Source of the DNA: CAKSFT01 sp045544615
Lineage (GTDB): Bacteria; Bacillota; Clostridia; UBA1381
Assembly: GCA_045544615.1 (NCBI GenBank)
Contig: JAZPZI010000028.1
Span: forward strand, 1 to 50,773
DNA length: 50,773 nt
Direction of reading: 5' to 3'
Shown here: in pieces, positions 16,801 through 23,503 of the stretch
How the letters are laid out: the number at the start of each line of letters is the position of its first letter
How positions within the stretch are numbered: position 1 is the first letter of the stretch
Translations under genes and position numbers: made by a program
Notes under the pieces: model-generated
Seen by the model: the letters and a program-made list of their open reading frames with translations, nothing else
Database searches by the model: none
Told to the model about the DNA's origin: nothing

Positions 16801-17980
16801 CGGTGTCAAACGGGATTATATCCGAACCCGAATAGTTTATCTCGAGTCGCTTGTTGCTGATTGATTTTGTAAATGCGGTAAAATCAATTCCGTCGGCTAC
16901 GATGTTTACATCGGCAGCAGATATTGCCTTATCATATTCAAAGTATAGCTTCTCGGTAGGGTTAAAACCGTCTTTAGCGTTGGTGCTTGCGATTTTGGCA
17001 CTGCTTTCGGTTATTGTGCTTCCGGTCGGAGTGAAGCTATATGTTTTTGAAACAGAAAGCCCTGTTCCGATTATGTTCTTTGTGCCGGTACCGATTGTGA
17101 TTGTGTATTTTGTGCTTTTAGAAAGTTTTGAAAAATCTATTGTAAGTTTATCGTTTTCAATTTTATATGTGTAACCGCTTACAGTTGTTGAGCCTTTTTT
17201 AACACTGAGGCTGACGTTTTTAAGAGGTGCATTGAACTCGACAACATATTTATTCTGATCAGCATAGGAAAGCGTTCTTGAAACAGAAAAGGTGTTTGGT
17301 ACTGCAAGAACTCTCAGGTTGTCGATATAGTATATTTCATTTTTATTAACGTTGAACGAAAAACAGTTAGCAGCGGTCTTGGTAAAAGTCAGATTGCTTT
17401 TTGTTGTTCCGTTTGAAGTGAATGAATATTTACCGGTCGAGTAGTCATACACATACATAATGTGGTTTAGTGTATTTATCGGTGCGGTGATTGTATTTCC
17501 ACCGGTTTTTTGCGAATAAGTTGTACCGTTTGTGGATGTAAAGGTAGTTGTCTGAATTGCCGTCTGTGCACTTGAGGAATAGTTCAAAAGTTGCTGTGCA
17601 GCATAGTTTGTAGCACCCGTACAGTATTCAACAAATGTGTCATATGTTACAACGAGTTTGGTGTTCGGGTATTTTGTGGGATTGTATTCGGGGAAGGTGA
17701 AATAGAAAGTTCTATTTGCATTAGCTGCTTGTTCACTTGATTTGAAGGCTGTAAATTTAAGCATTCTTGAGCCTTCCAGGAAGTCGGTTTGATAATTTTT
17801 GATTGCATAGTTTGTTGTTTTTGTGATAACTCCGTTTTTGCCGCCCGAGACATATTCAGAGAAGGATGCCTGTGGCATCTCGTCAAATGTCCATTCTGCT
17901 AAAAGATTTTCTGCAGCATATACTTTAAAGGTCAGTAGAATGAGTGCCAAAGCGGTTATTGGAAACAGTTTTTTAAACAT
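13841..17980 (-). CDS. Large secreted multidomain protein, possible polysaccharide lyase
   Basis: 1379 residues. The signal peptide is MFKKLFPITALALILLTFKVYA, described here as residues 1-22, followed by A-E. Residues about 24-235 look like a concanavalin/LamG-type sandwich (AEWTFDE, then DNLRVLAVP). Two Ig-like modules follow to about residue 415 (VSKTYSFTPTG; VTHEFSFKT). Residues about 640-1000 are helix-rich, with GNFRIQWLSNSYEGIRNLL, DKQGGFRGMNTTNQFFFTMS, LDGQYHTLCQLLLYP and TTHTNYEF. This is suggestive of an (alpha/alpha) toroid, and a beta-sandwich follows, as in heparinase/alginate-lyase-type enzymes. The C-terminus ends in an Ig-like module and FIWDSLTGMTP. GAGGAG lies 7 bases upstream of the ATG. 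It has its own consensus promoter at 18053. I did not recognise a CAZy family, so lyase is inference. Confidence 0.6.
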   Translation of the reverse strand: MFKKLFPITALALILLTFKVYAAENLLAEWTFDEMPQASFSEYVSGGKNGVITKTTNYAIKNYQTDFLEGSRMLKFTAFKSSEQAANANRTFYFTFPEYNPTKYPNTKLVVTYDTFVEYCTGATNYAAQQLLNYSSSAQTAIQTTTFTSTNGTTYSQKTGGNTITAPINTLNHIMYVYDYSTGKYSFTSNGTTKSNLTFTKTAANCFSFNVNKNEIYYIDNLRVLAVPNTFSVSRTLSYADQNKYVVEFNAPLKNVSLSVKKGSTTVSGYTYKIENDKLTIDFSKLSKSTKYTITIGTGTKNIIGTGLSVSKTYSFTPTGSTITESSAKIASTNAKDGFNPTEKLYFEYDKAISAADVNIVADGIDFTAFTKSISNKRLEINYSGSDIIPFDTDVTVTVTASETSGAKVTHEFSFKTQDANDFFSVYQQSQNKAQAGMGGFSVLVYVDIASPGKVYFERETINRTVEADLPFEPPAYAKVISPSGKTSFIYDFTYSETGKTAVCFNLPTAEEGIWQFQFSDSRDGDLIGIGIEEAYCWGVRGECLIGITENTLKNGYIYVPEKVDSVIVGAQSSSAFYVTDDKNVQYSPSSVNYTFGKHAVTINSIGDECYLEVNIADNFYGQFGIERAPSLLCPDLDSAEMLKGGWIETEGILCQGPIQSRARLEAIRLLNEKDLTVSFEKPALPERIDYPMAEALLFAPYGLITPLGDQVDRMVMDPDDPYFGSIFGQSGFTKPTVSWETGKFCNNGLTTGFGTVVGLDAQLNYLYQNKALANLNAIHILSAIIQLSEDHIIREGDNALNYPTTHGNFRIQWLSNSYEGIRNLLDPETVETIDLGLSAICDKQGGFRGMNTTNQFFFTMSAVESIARMTGVERHHDLFKNQAGNLAANDVFNERIGQSSAGYFIEDRGLDGQYHTLCQLLLYPTYKHYKAWSGADKETVSKLKGVIEDNIEFDSLFWLPQPKALLYTTPNCFTSRTTRAYAITTHTNYEFLIDEFPLAKRRFELVNMPDEGLGNAATFPCYVTNDEWAMRVINRYYPAYEYGIKNYTSHGTVALYNAYKNQSKFTSEPLPCEQESGIWDKNGIIAIKHKGIYLNSFYAIDGASSIPSMSYLGGGASVMWTEGTGSFSASKKPTNYSSGVTSKDQLNSSCIFGNTASGSFFFSGKEKSTLTWITPDKIFEISGTIPNTDITATWRYELTNDGIRITAKASSATGLGDVWMNIPLSLSEPEATVAFDGDTAIYSYLNDNVETVELATANDAEYVEGTSGGNLRVKLENGSATVDVKAVSHKKVEIEGMTDNETSVTATVKSYIGDVPVTVIAATYVGDRLTGVKTDDITATATATPVPLGINTTDAEYINLFIWDSLTGMTPYDFKTYN

Positions 17981-18052
17981 AGAAATTCTCCTCGGTTAAA
18001 AAATTTATATGTAACATTTGGCGTCTTGTGAATATAATAATTACCTGATTTT

Positions 18053-18081
18053 ATTATATAATATAATGCAAATATTGTCAA
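18053..18081 (-). promoter_or_regulatory. Consensus promoter of the large secreted protein gene
   Basis: Minus strand: perfect TTGACA (18081-18076), 17-bp spacer, perfect TATAAT (18058-18053). Confidence 0.85.
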
Positions 18082-18137
18082 CGAAAATGTAAATGTAGGG
18101 GAGAGGTAAAAATATTACAAAAAATTCTAAAAAAGTG

Positions 18138-18166
18138 TTGACAAACCAGGATTTTGCTGTTATAAT
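18138..18166 (+). promoter_or_regulatory. Consensus promoter of the L21-L27 operon
   Basis: Perfect TTGACA (18138-18143), 17-bp spacer, perfect TATAAT (18161-18166). Confidence 0.9.
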
Positions 18167-18171
18167 ATTTG

Positions 18172-18240
18172 AGTATCCGCATGGACTGGGTTCAGGTGAA
18201 AAGCGAAAGCTTACCCACGACAGCGTGACTTCATAATAAT
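18172..18240 (+). promoter_or_regulatory. Ribosomal protein L21 leader
   Basis: The 5' UTR between the promoter and the rplU ribosome site contains GGTGAAAAGCGAAAGCTTACC, whose GGT/ACC and AGC/GCT parts pair. The string ACGACAGCGTGACTTC follows. This resembles the Firmicutes L21 leader motif as I remember it, which is thought to let L21 regulate its own operon. A covariance-model search was not possible. Confidence 0.7.
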
Positions 18241-18255
18241 AAGGAGGTGTTTTAC

Positions 18256-18567
18256 ATGTACGCAGTAATCGAAACAGGTGGAAAGCAGTATAAAGTATCT
18301 GAAGGTGATGTAATCTTCATCGAAAAGCTTGAAGCTGCAGAAGGCGAAGCTGTAACATTCGACAAGGTGTTGGTAGTTGCAGATGGTGAAAACGTAACAG
18401 TTGGTGCTCCGGCAGTTGACGGTGCAACAGTAACTGCTAAGGTTGAAAAGCAGGGAAAAGCAAAGAAGATTTATGTTTTCAAGATGAAGAGAAAGAAGAA
18501 TTACCGTCGTAAGAAGGGTCACAGACAGCCTTTTACAAAGGTAACAATCGAAAAAATTAACTTCTAA
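18256..18567 (+). CDS. rplU: 50S ribosomal protein L21
   Basis: 103 residues starting MYAVIETGGKQYKVSEGD, the classic L21 N-terminus, with the basic RNA-binding C-terminal half FKMKRKKNYRRKKGHRQPF. It binds 23S rRNA in the large subunit. A GTG nine bases upstream (18247) is in frame, but it overlaps the AAGGAGG (18241-18247), so the ATG at 18256 is the start. First gene of the rplU-rpmA operon. The small ORF for the Prp protease, usually between these genes in Firmicutes, is absent. Confidence 0.97.
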   Translation: MYAVIETGGKQYKVSEGDVIFIEKLEAAEGEAVTFDKVLVVADGENVTVGAPAVDGATVTAKVEKQGKAKKIYVFKMKRKKNYRRKKGHRQPFTKVTIEKINF

Positions 18568-18599
18568 TATTTTAATTGGTGAAAGCTGAGGTGTTTTAA

Positions 18600-18854
18600 A
18601 TGGCTCATAAAAAAGGTATGGGTAGCACAAAGAACGGTCGTGACAGCGAATCGAAGAGACTCGGTGTAAAGAGAGCAGACGGTCAGCACGTTTTGGCAGG
18701 TAACATCCTTGTTAGACAGCGTGGCACAAAGATTCACCCGGGCAACAATGTTGGCATCGGCAGTGACGATACTCTTTTTGCTTTGATTGACGGCCAGGTT
18801 AGATTTGAAAGAAAGGGCAGAGATAAGACACAGTGCAGTGTTTATTCTGCTTAA
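18600..18854 (+). CDS. rpmA: 50S ribosomal protein L27
   Basis: 84 residues starting MAHKKGMGSTKNGRDSESKR, then the conserved IHPGNNVGIGSDDTLFALIDG. L27 reaches its N-terminus towards the peptidyl-transferase centre. The protein begins directly at the mature-type sequence. It lacks the short hydrophobic N-terminal extension (ending near a conserved FF-A site) that most Firmicutes L27 proteins carry and that the Prp protease removes. GAGGTG (18588-18593) lies 6 bases before the ATG, and the 32-base gap to rplU leaves no room for prp. Both changes agree with each other. A terminator follows at 18872. Confidence 0.97.
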   Translation: MAHKKGMGSTKNGRDSESKRLGVKRADGQHVLAGNILVRQRGTKIHPGNNVGIGSDDTLFALIDGQVRFERKGRDKTQCSVYSA

Positions 18855-18871
18855 TTTCAAAAGGCAATCAA

Positions 18872-18910
18872 AAAGCCTTAAATCCGAAAGGATTTAAGGC
18901 TTTATTTTTT
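18872..18910 (+). terminator. Terminator of the rplU-rpmA operon
   Basis: AAAGCCTTAAATCC (18872-18885), a GAAA tetraloop, GGATTTAAGGCTTT (18890-18903), then a T-rich run. The obg gene that often follows rpmA is not here. Confidence 0.9.
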
Positions 18911-18943
18911 TGTTGTGTTATTTGGTTTGACAAATTGGAATTT

Positions 18944-19804
18944 TTATGTTCTCTTTGGTTTTATCAGTTCACCAATCATTGCCCCTCCAATGATACAAAT
19001 TGCGCCCACTATTTGAATTATAGTCATTTTTTCACCGAGTAAGAGAGTAGCGAAAACAACCGCTGACAACGGTTCTAAATAACCGCATACTGCAACTGTT
19101 TGTACGGGAAGCTTTGCGAGTGGGGAAAAATATAGATAACAACCGATACCTGTATTAAGAATACCAAGTACAAATATCCAGCCCCACGCATTTGAAGGAA
19201 TATCAAGGACAAGACCTTGTTTTATTCCCATAAATACCGCAACAGTTAAGAAACTTACCACAAGTTGTATCACCGAGTTTTCCATTCCGCTGATGTTTTT
19301 TGACTGTTTGTTGAGTGTTACCATAAAGAAATACATCACAGCTGACATTGCACCGCAGAACAATCCCCAAGCATTGCTACTGCCAACCGCATTGCCATTC
19401 ACAAGAAAAATACCAACAAGCACTGCTGTAAATCCCAATAATTTTGGAACTGTTAGTCTTTCACGAAAGATGACCGGAGACAATATCATCACAATTACTG
19501 GCCCGCAATAATAAAGCAACGAAGATAAACTCACGCCTATTTGCTGGTAAGCTTCATATAGAAACATCCAACTTGTTCCCATTGCAATACCAGACAGCAC
19601 AATAAATGCAGTATCTTTCTTATATGCCTTTATGTGAAACTTCTCTTTGCCAAGCAAAAACAAAACAATCAATAGAACACTGCCGATAAGCGTTCGTAAA
19701 AACACAATCTCGTAACTGTTCAATGGTATATGACTTGCCACTATTCCGTTTAGACCAAACAATAATAATGCTGATATGTATTTAATAAATGCTTTACTAT
19801 CCAT
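18944..19804 (-). CDS. EamA/DMT-family transporter
   Basis: 286 residues from the ATG at 19804, which has AAAGGG 9 bases upstream; the in-frame ATG at 19846 has no ribosome site. Ten hydrophobic segments in two EamA repeats are visible: LFGLNGIVASHIPLNSYEIVFLRTLIG starts the first, and GLFCGAMSAVMYFFMVTLN starts the second. The hallmark GYLEPLSAVVFATLLLGEKMT lies near the C-terminus. Such proteins export or import small metabolites such as amino acids; the substrate is not readable. It lies 48 bases after mtaB on the same strand and is probably co-transcribed. Confidence 0.88.
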   Translation of the reverse strand: MDSKAFIKYISALLLFGLNGIVASHIPLNSYEIVFLRTLIGSVLLIVLFLLGKEKFHIKAYKKDTAFIVLSGIAMGTSWMFLYEAYQQIGVSLSSLLYYCGPVIVMILSPVIFRERLTVPKLLGFTAVLVGIFLVNGNAVGSSNAWGLFCGAMSAVMYFFMVTLNKQSKNISGMENSVIQLVVSFLTVAVFMGIKQGLVLDIPSNAWGWIFVLGILNTGIGCYLYFSPLAKLPVQTVAVCGYLEPLSAVVFATLLLGEKMTIIQIVGAICIIGGAMIGELIKPKRT

Positions 19805-19852
19805 TTTAGAACATCCCTTTGTCAAATTCAAGTTTGTTTTAATCATATTTTT

Positions 19853-21145
19853 TTATCGTTTTATCTTTCCGAGGATTTTCCCGTCAAGAATGCTTGTAAA
19901 TTCAACATCATAAAATTTCCCTGAAAGGTTTTCTTCGTACGGAACCCATACTGTGATGTAGTTGTCGGTTTTACCCTCGAAGTACTTTTTGCCTGCGGGT
20001 TGCTCGAATAATACAGGATAGCTTTTGCCTAAAAATCCCGACAAGAACTCGTCACGGGTACGGCTTGTGATTTTTAATATCTGCTTGCTTCGCTCTTCTT
20101 TTTTCTCGGGCTCTACCTGTACCATCTTAGCAGCAGGAGTGCCTTTTCTCGGCGAATACTGGAAGATATGAGCATCGGCAAAAGCAATGTTTTCTACAAA
20201 TTCAGCGGTTTTCTGGAACTCTTCATCGGTTTCGCCCGGGAAGCCTACCATTATATCGGTAGTGATTGCAACATCGGGGAAGTTTTTCCGCAAACCCTCG
20301 ACGATAGATCTATACTCCGCTGTTGTGTATTTTCTGTTCATACGGCGTAGTGTTTCATCACATCCGCTTTGAAGGGAAAGATGGAAGTGATGGCATAGCT
20401 TATCGGCTTTTGCGATTCTTTCGGTGAACTCGTGGTTTAGAGTCATAGGCTCAATCGAGCTTAAACGTATACGCTTTACACCGTCTATTTCATTGACTTT
20501 TAAAATCAGCTCGGCAAGGTCGATGCAGCCAAGGTCTTTTCCGTATGATGCGACATGGATTCCGGTCAGGACTACCTCAGAAAAACCGTTTTTTACAAGA
20601 GTGTTGATTTCGTCAATTACCGCCTCGGGTTTTCTGCTTCTTATCGGACCGCGGGCATAGGGAATAATACAGTAAGAACAGAACTGATTGCACCCCTCCT
20701 GAATCTTTATAAATGCACGGGTACGTTCTGAATAGGAAGTTATCTCCAACTCCTCAAAGTCGTGTATCTTCATAATATCCGAGATGTGAGAGACTTTGTC
20801 ACCTGATGAAACTTTCTCGACGAGGTCAACTATATTTTTCCTGTCCGAGTTCCCGATAATAAGGTTAACTCCATCAATACCAAGCACGGCATCGGGTGCG
20901 GTCTGTGCATAGCATCCGGCAACGGCTACAACCGAAGCGGGATTTGTCTTTTTTGCACGGCGGATAATCTGCCTTGATTTTCTGTCACTCATCGAGGTGA
21001 CTGTGCAGGTATTTATAATATATACATCGGAAGGCTCGGAAAAGTCGACCGGCGTGTAGCCACGACCTTTGAAAAGCTCGCACATAGCTTCGGTTTCGTA
21101 TTGGTTGACCTTACAGCCGAGAGTGTAAAATGCTACCGTTTTCAT
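19853..21145 (-). CDS. mtaB: tRNA t6A37 methylthiotransferase MtaB
   Basis: 430 residues starting MKTVAFYTLGCKVNQYETEAM. The N-terminal domain holds the three Cys of the auxiliary cluster (GCKVNQ, NTCTVTS, AGCYAQ). The radical SAM motif is CNQFCSYCIIPYARG, and the C-terminal part is the TRAM domain (about residues 370-430). MtaB converts t6A37 to ms2t6A in tRNAs reading ANN codons. The KVNQ and TCTVT spelling places it with MtaB rather than MiaB or RimO. GGAGGA lies about 10 bases before the ATG. Confidence 0.95.
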   Translation of the reverse strand: MKTVAFYTLGCKVNQYETEAMCELFKGRGYTPVDFSEPSDVYIINTCTVTSMSDRKSRQIIRRAKKTNPASVVAVAGCYAQTAPDAVLGIDGVNLIIGNSDRKNIVDLVEKVSSGDKVSHISDIMKIHDFEELEITSYSERTRAFIKIQEGCNQFCSYCIIPYARGPIRSRKPEAVIDEINTLVKNGFSEVVLTGIHVASYGKDLGCIDLAELILKVNEIDGVKRIRLSSIEPMTLNHEFTERIAKADKLCHHFHLSLQSGCDETLRRMNRKYTTAEYRSIVEGLRKNFPDVAITTDIMVGFPGETDEEFQKTAEFVENIAFADAHIFQYSPRKGTPAAKMVQVEPEKKEERSKQILKITSRTRDEFLSGFLGKSYPVLFEQPAGKKYFEGKTDNYITVWVPYEENLSGKFYDVEFTSILDGKILGKIKR

Positions 21146-21197
21146 AAAGCAACTTCCTCCTTTTATGTTAAATTTATGTTAATTTTCAAATATTTAC

Positions 21198-21226
21198 TTG
21201 ACTATCCTCAAAAAAGATTGTATTAT
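21198..21226 (+). promoter_or_regulatory. Sigma-A promoter of the HPr-like gene
   Basis: TTGACT (21198-21203), 17-bp spacer, TATTAT (21221-21226). It rules out the start codon at 21198 and supports the ATG at 21279. Confidence 0.8.
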
Positions 21227-21278
21227 ATTAGCTGTAGGGAGTAAATCCTATAATACAAATTTTCAGGAGGACAAAAAT

Positions 21279-21509
21279 ATGAAACAGTTCGATATGGTAT
21301 TAAACTCAATCAATGATGTAAAAGATTTTGTAAACACCGTTTCAAAGTATGATTTTGATGTTGACCTTGCATCGGGAAGATATGTTGTTGATGCAAAGTC
21401 AATTATGGGTATATTCAGCCTTAATCTTTCAAAGCCGATTGCCGTAACAGTTCACAGCGATGACTGCGATCAGTTCATATCAGAAATTGATAGATTTATC
21501 GTAAAATAA
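21279..21509 (+). CDS. HPr-like protein lacking the phosphorylated histidine
   Basis: 76 residues, with GGAGG 8 bases before the ATG. The C-terminal two thirds fit the HPr fold: KYDFDVDLASGRYVVDAKS, then IMGIFSLNLSKPIAVTVHS, matching the SKFxSDI..KxVNxKSIMGVMSL pattern. Where HPr has the G-x-H-A-R-P active-site loop, this protein reads NDVKDF, so the PTS phosphoryl-carrier His is missing. Residues near KSIMG, where HPr carries its regulatory Ser46, are retained. A regulatory role similar to Crh is conceivable but unproven. It is monocistronic, with a strong terminator at 21521. Confidence 0.8.
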   Translation: MKQFDMVLNSINDVKDFVNTVSKYDFDVDLASGRYVVDAKSIMGIFSLNLSKPIAVTVHSDDCDQFISEIDRFIVK

Positions 21510-21520
21510 TCTGTTAAATG

Positions 21521-21547
21521 AAAAGCAGTGCAGTTGCACTGCTTTTT
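21521..21547 (+). terminator. Terminator of the HPr-like gene (repeat copy 1)
   Basis: AAAAGCAGTGCA (21521-21532), GT loop, TGCACTGCTTTTT (21535-21547). The 24 bases 21524-21547 recur exactly at 21783-21806. Confidence 0.9.
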
Positions 21548-21603
21548 CATATTAAAAAACCTTTCGGCATGCTGACAGATTGCGAAAAAGGAAGTTATAT
21601 TTT

Positions 21604-21653
21604 GTCAATTTAATTTCGTCGGCGTACGGTGGTACGGTAGAAGTTAAATTGGC
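21604..21653. repeat. Cruciform-forming element with CGTAC/GTACG core
   Basis: GTCAATTTAATTTC (21604-21617) pairs with GAAGTTAAATTGGC (21640-21653), with G-T wobbles. An inner CGTAC-GGTG-GTACG hairpin lies at 21623-21636. It lies in the gene-free stretch 21548-21807. A similar CGTAC/GTACG arm occurs in the element at 39028-39101. Confidence 0.6.
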
Positions 21654-21783
21654 AAAAAGCAAGCGATGGTAAGAAAACTTAAGAAATCCTTGCTTTTTTA
21701 AAATTTCAATATTCATTATTTTCACTTCCATAAGGTGGTAAGTTGAGCTCGCTTGCGGTAGAACAACTTTTTAGACAATCTGA
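21651..21783 (-). repeat. Dispersed intergenic repeat, copy 2
   Basis: Read on the minus strand, it begins TCAGATTGTCTAAAAAGTTG and ends CCATCGCTTGCTTTTT. It matches the copy at 34519-34644 along its whole length: the first 33 bases nearly exactly, then TTATG.AAG.G and ATGA.TAT, then AAAAAAG, then a TTTTCT..CCAT.GCTTG end. No ORF lies inside. Confidence 0.7.
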
Positions 21784-21806
21784 GCAGTGCAGTTGCACTG
21801 CTTTTT
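21783..21806 (+). repeat. Second exact copy of the terminator hairpin
   Basis: 24 bases identical to 21524-21547, again followed by a long T run (to 21809). The T run overlaps the stop codon of the leftward rbgA gene. The two copies bracket the dispersed repeat and cruciform element. Confidence 0.85.
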
Positions 21807-21807
21807 T

Positions 21808-22662
21808 TTATTCTTCGGGAACTTTTTCGAGTGTGATGTTGCCGATTTTGCAGGAACGCAACTCGTCCAACACCATATTTGCTGCACGCTCGGTATCAAT
21901 CTCACCGCCCGAGATTACAAATCCACGCTTTTTTCCGATATACTCTAAAAGCTCATAACCTTCAAGGTTCTCGATATTTTCAAGCTTATATCTTGCCGAG
22001 AGTTCAGCCGGGTAGTTATCACGAAGATACTCCAAAAGCGAATAGGACAAAAGCTCGGTGTTTATGATTGTATCCTTGATTGCACCGGTGTATGCAAGAT
22101 TTTTTGCAACCGCTTCATCCTCGAACTTCGGAGGAAGAATCCCCGGAGTGTCTAAAAGCTCGACACCGTCTTTAATTCGTATCCACTGCTTGCCTCGGGT
22201 CACACCCGGTCGGTCGCCTGTGATTGTGCTTGCTTTTCCGACCAGGCGGTTTATAAGGGTTGATTTTCCGACATTCGGGATGCCGACCATCATAAGCTTT
22301 AGGCTTCTGGTTAAACCCTTTTCACGCTCACGCTCAAGCTTTTCTGCGATGAGCTCACGAGCCGACGGGATGATTTTATTCACACCAAAACCGGTTGAAC
22401 AGCTAATCGGGATAACCTTGATGCCTTGTGAGTTAAAGTATGAAATCCAGTTGTCTGTTACGTCTTTGTCGGCGAGGTCGTATTTGTTCATTATAATGAG
22501 TCGTGGTTTATTCTTTAGTATATCATTAAAGCTTGAGTTTCTGCCCGAGTAGGGGATACGAGCATCGAGAATCTCGACTACGACATCTATCAGCTTTAAA
22601 TTGTCTTCAATCATTCTTCGGGTTTTTGCCATATGCCCGGGATACCATTGAATCTGTTGCAT
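21808..22662 (-). CDS. rbgA: Ribosome biogenesis GTPase RbgA (YlqF)
   Basis: 284 residues starting MQQIQWYPGHMAKTRRMI, the YlqF signature. The GTPase motifs are circularly permuted: NKYD (G4, residues 59-62) precedes GIPNVGKS (G1, 127-134) and DTPG (G3, 171-174). RbgA acts late in 50S assembly, recruiting late large-subunit proteins. A C-terminal helical domain follows from about residue 190. It lies downstream of lepB and rplS on the same strand, the usual Firmicutes order. A terminator lies between lepB and this gene, so some transcripts should stop before it. Confidence 0.95.
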   Translation of the reverse strand: MQQIQWYPGHMAKTRRMIEDNLKLIDVVVEILDARIPYSGRNSSFNDILKNKPRLIIMNKYDLADKDVTDNWISYFNSQGIKVIPISCSTGFGVNKIIPSARELIAEKLEREREKGLTRSLKLMMVGIPNVGKSTLINRLVGKASTITGDRPGVTRGKQWIRIKDGVELLDTPGILPPKFEDEAVAKNLAYTGAIKDTIINTELLSYSLLEYLRDNYPAELSARYKLENIENLEGYELLEYIGKKRGFVISGGEIDTERAANMVLDELRSCKIGNITLEKVPEE

Positions 22663-22684
22663 AATTATCTCCTTAAACTAAAGT

Positions 22685-22716
22685 AAAAAACCGCCCTAAA
22701 GAAGTTTTTAGGGCGG
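22685..22716 (-). terminator. Terminator between lepB and rbgA
   Basis: Minus strand: CCGCCCTAAA pairs with TTTAGGGCGG (22716-22707 and 22700-22691), followed by T6 (22690-22685). Probably a partial terminator within the operon, because no clear promoter is seen before rbgA. Confidence 0.75.
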
Positions 22717-22723
22717 ATTTTAT

Positions 22724-23422
22724 TTATATTGTTCCAAATGCTGTGAATGGGAAAATTCTGAATGTGGCACCGCCCATAATTGCTTCAAACGGAACCTGAC
22801 CGAGGCTTGATGCACGGCTGTCTGTGCTGTTTGAACGGTTGTCGCCCATAACAAAGACGTGTCCTTCTTCAACAGTTACAGGATACTCTACCGATACATC
22901 GGTGATGTGAGTTTTTCCTCTGTAGTATGGCTCATCCAGAATCTCGCCGTCAACATAAACACTTCCGCCCTTTATGTCTACGGTCTGTCCCGGAAGCGCG
23001 ATGATACGCTTTACATAGTAGCGTTTTTTGAGTGACTCATCAAGAGAGAAATAGTCGAAGAACTTTCCGAGATCTGAATACACCTTGCCTGTTGTATCGG
23101 CAATATGGTCATAGTATGCCTCACGTCTTTTGTATGCTGAGTCGAGGATGATAATATCGCCCTGCTTTGGCTCATACATCAGGCGCTGAACAATCAGGCG
23201 GTCAGCGTGATGAAGGTTAGGATACATCGACTCGCCGTCTACCTTTACTATGTCAAAAAGGAAAGTTTTTATTGCAAAAACTATCACAAAAGCAATAACG
23301 ATTGTGTAGAACCACTCAAAAAGTTCACGCCAGATGTTAAACGGCTTCTTTTCCTTTTTTGATTTCTTTTCTGCCGGTATATTTTCATTGATATTTTCTT
23401 CAAAATTATTGTTGTTATCCAT
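22724..23422 (-). CDS. lepB: Signal peptidase I
   Basis: 232 residues. A charged cytoplasmic N-terminus (residues 1-34) precedes one membrane helix (about 36-56). The serine nucleophile S65 is in VDGESMYPN, and the general-base lysine K138 is in YVKRIIALPG. Box E is GDNRSNSTDSR. It cleaves signal peptides of exported proteins at the outer face of the membrane and would process the many secreted proteins in this window. It lies 81 bases downstream of rplS and is co-transcribed with it. Confidence 0.95.
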   Translation of the reverse strand: MDNNNNFEENINENIPAEKKSKKEKKPFNIWRELFEWFYTIVIAFVIVFAIKTFLFDIVKVDGESMYPNLHHADRLIVQRLMYEPKQGDIIILDSAYKRREAYYDHIADTTGKVYSDLGKFFDYFSLDESLKKRYYVKRIIALPGQTVDIKGGSVYVDGEILDEPYYRGKTHITDVSVEYPVTVEEGHVFVMGDNRSNSTDSRASSLGQVPFEAIMGGATFRIFPFTAFGTI

Positions 23423-23503
23423 AATAAATTCCCTCCTGAGATTTCATAAGATAAGCAAAAGGGGAGAAAAAATTCTCCCCCCAAACACTGCCCTAAAGAA
23501 AAA

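Noticed and set aside
18211..18630. 139-codon ORF on the minus strand over rplU
   Set aside because: Cys/Leu/Phe-rich antisense of the L21 leader and gene. The sense-strand gene is certain.
21548..21807. Insertion sequence or MITE with transposase-type ends
   Set aside because: There is no transposase and no clean terminal inverted repeats. The features are recorded as repeats only.
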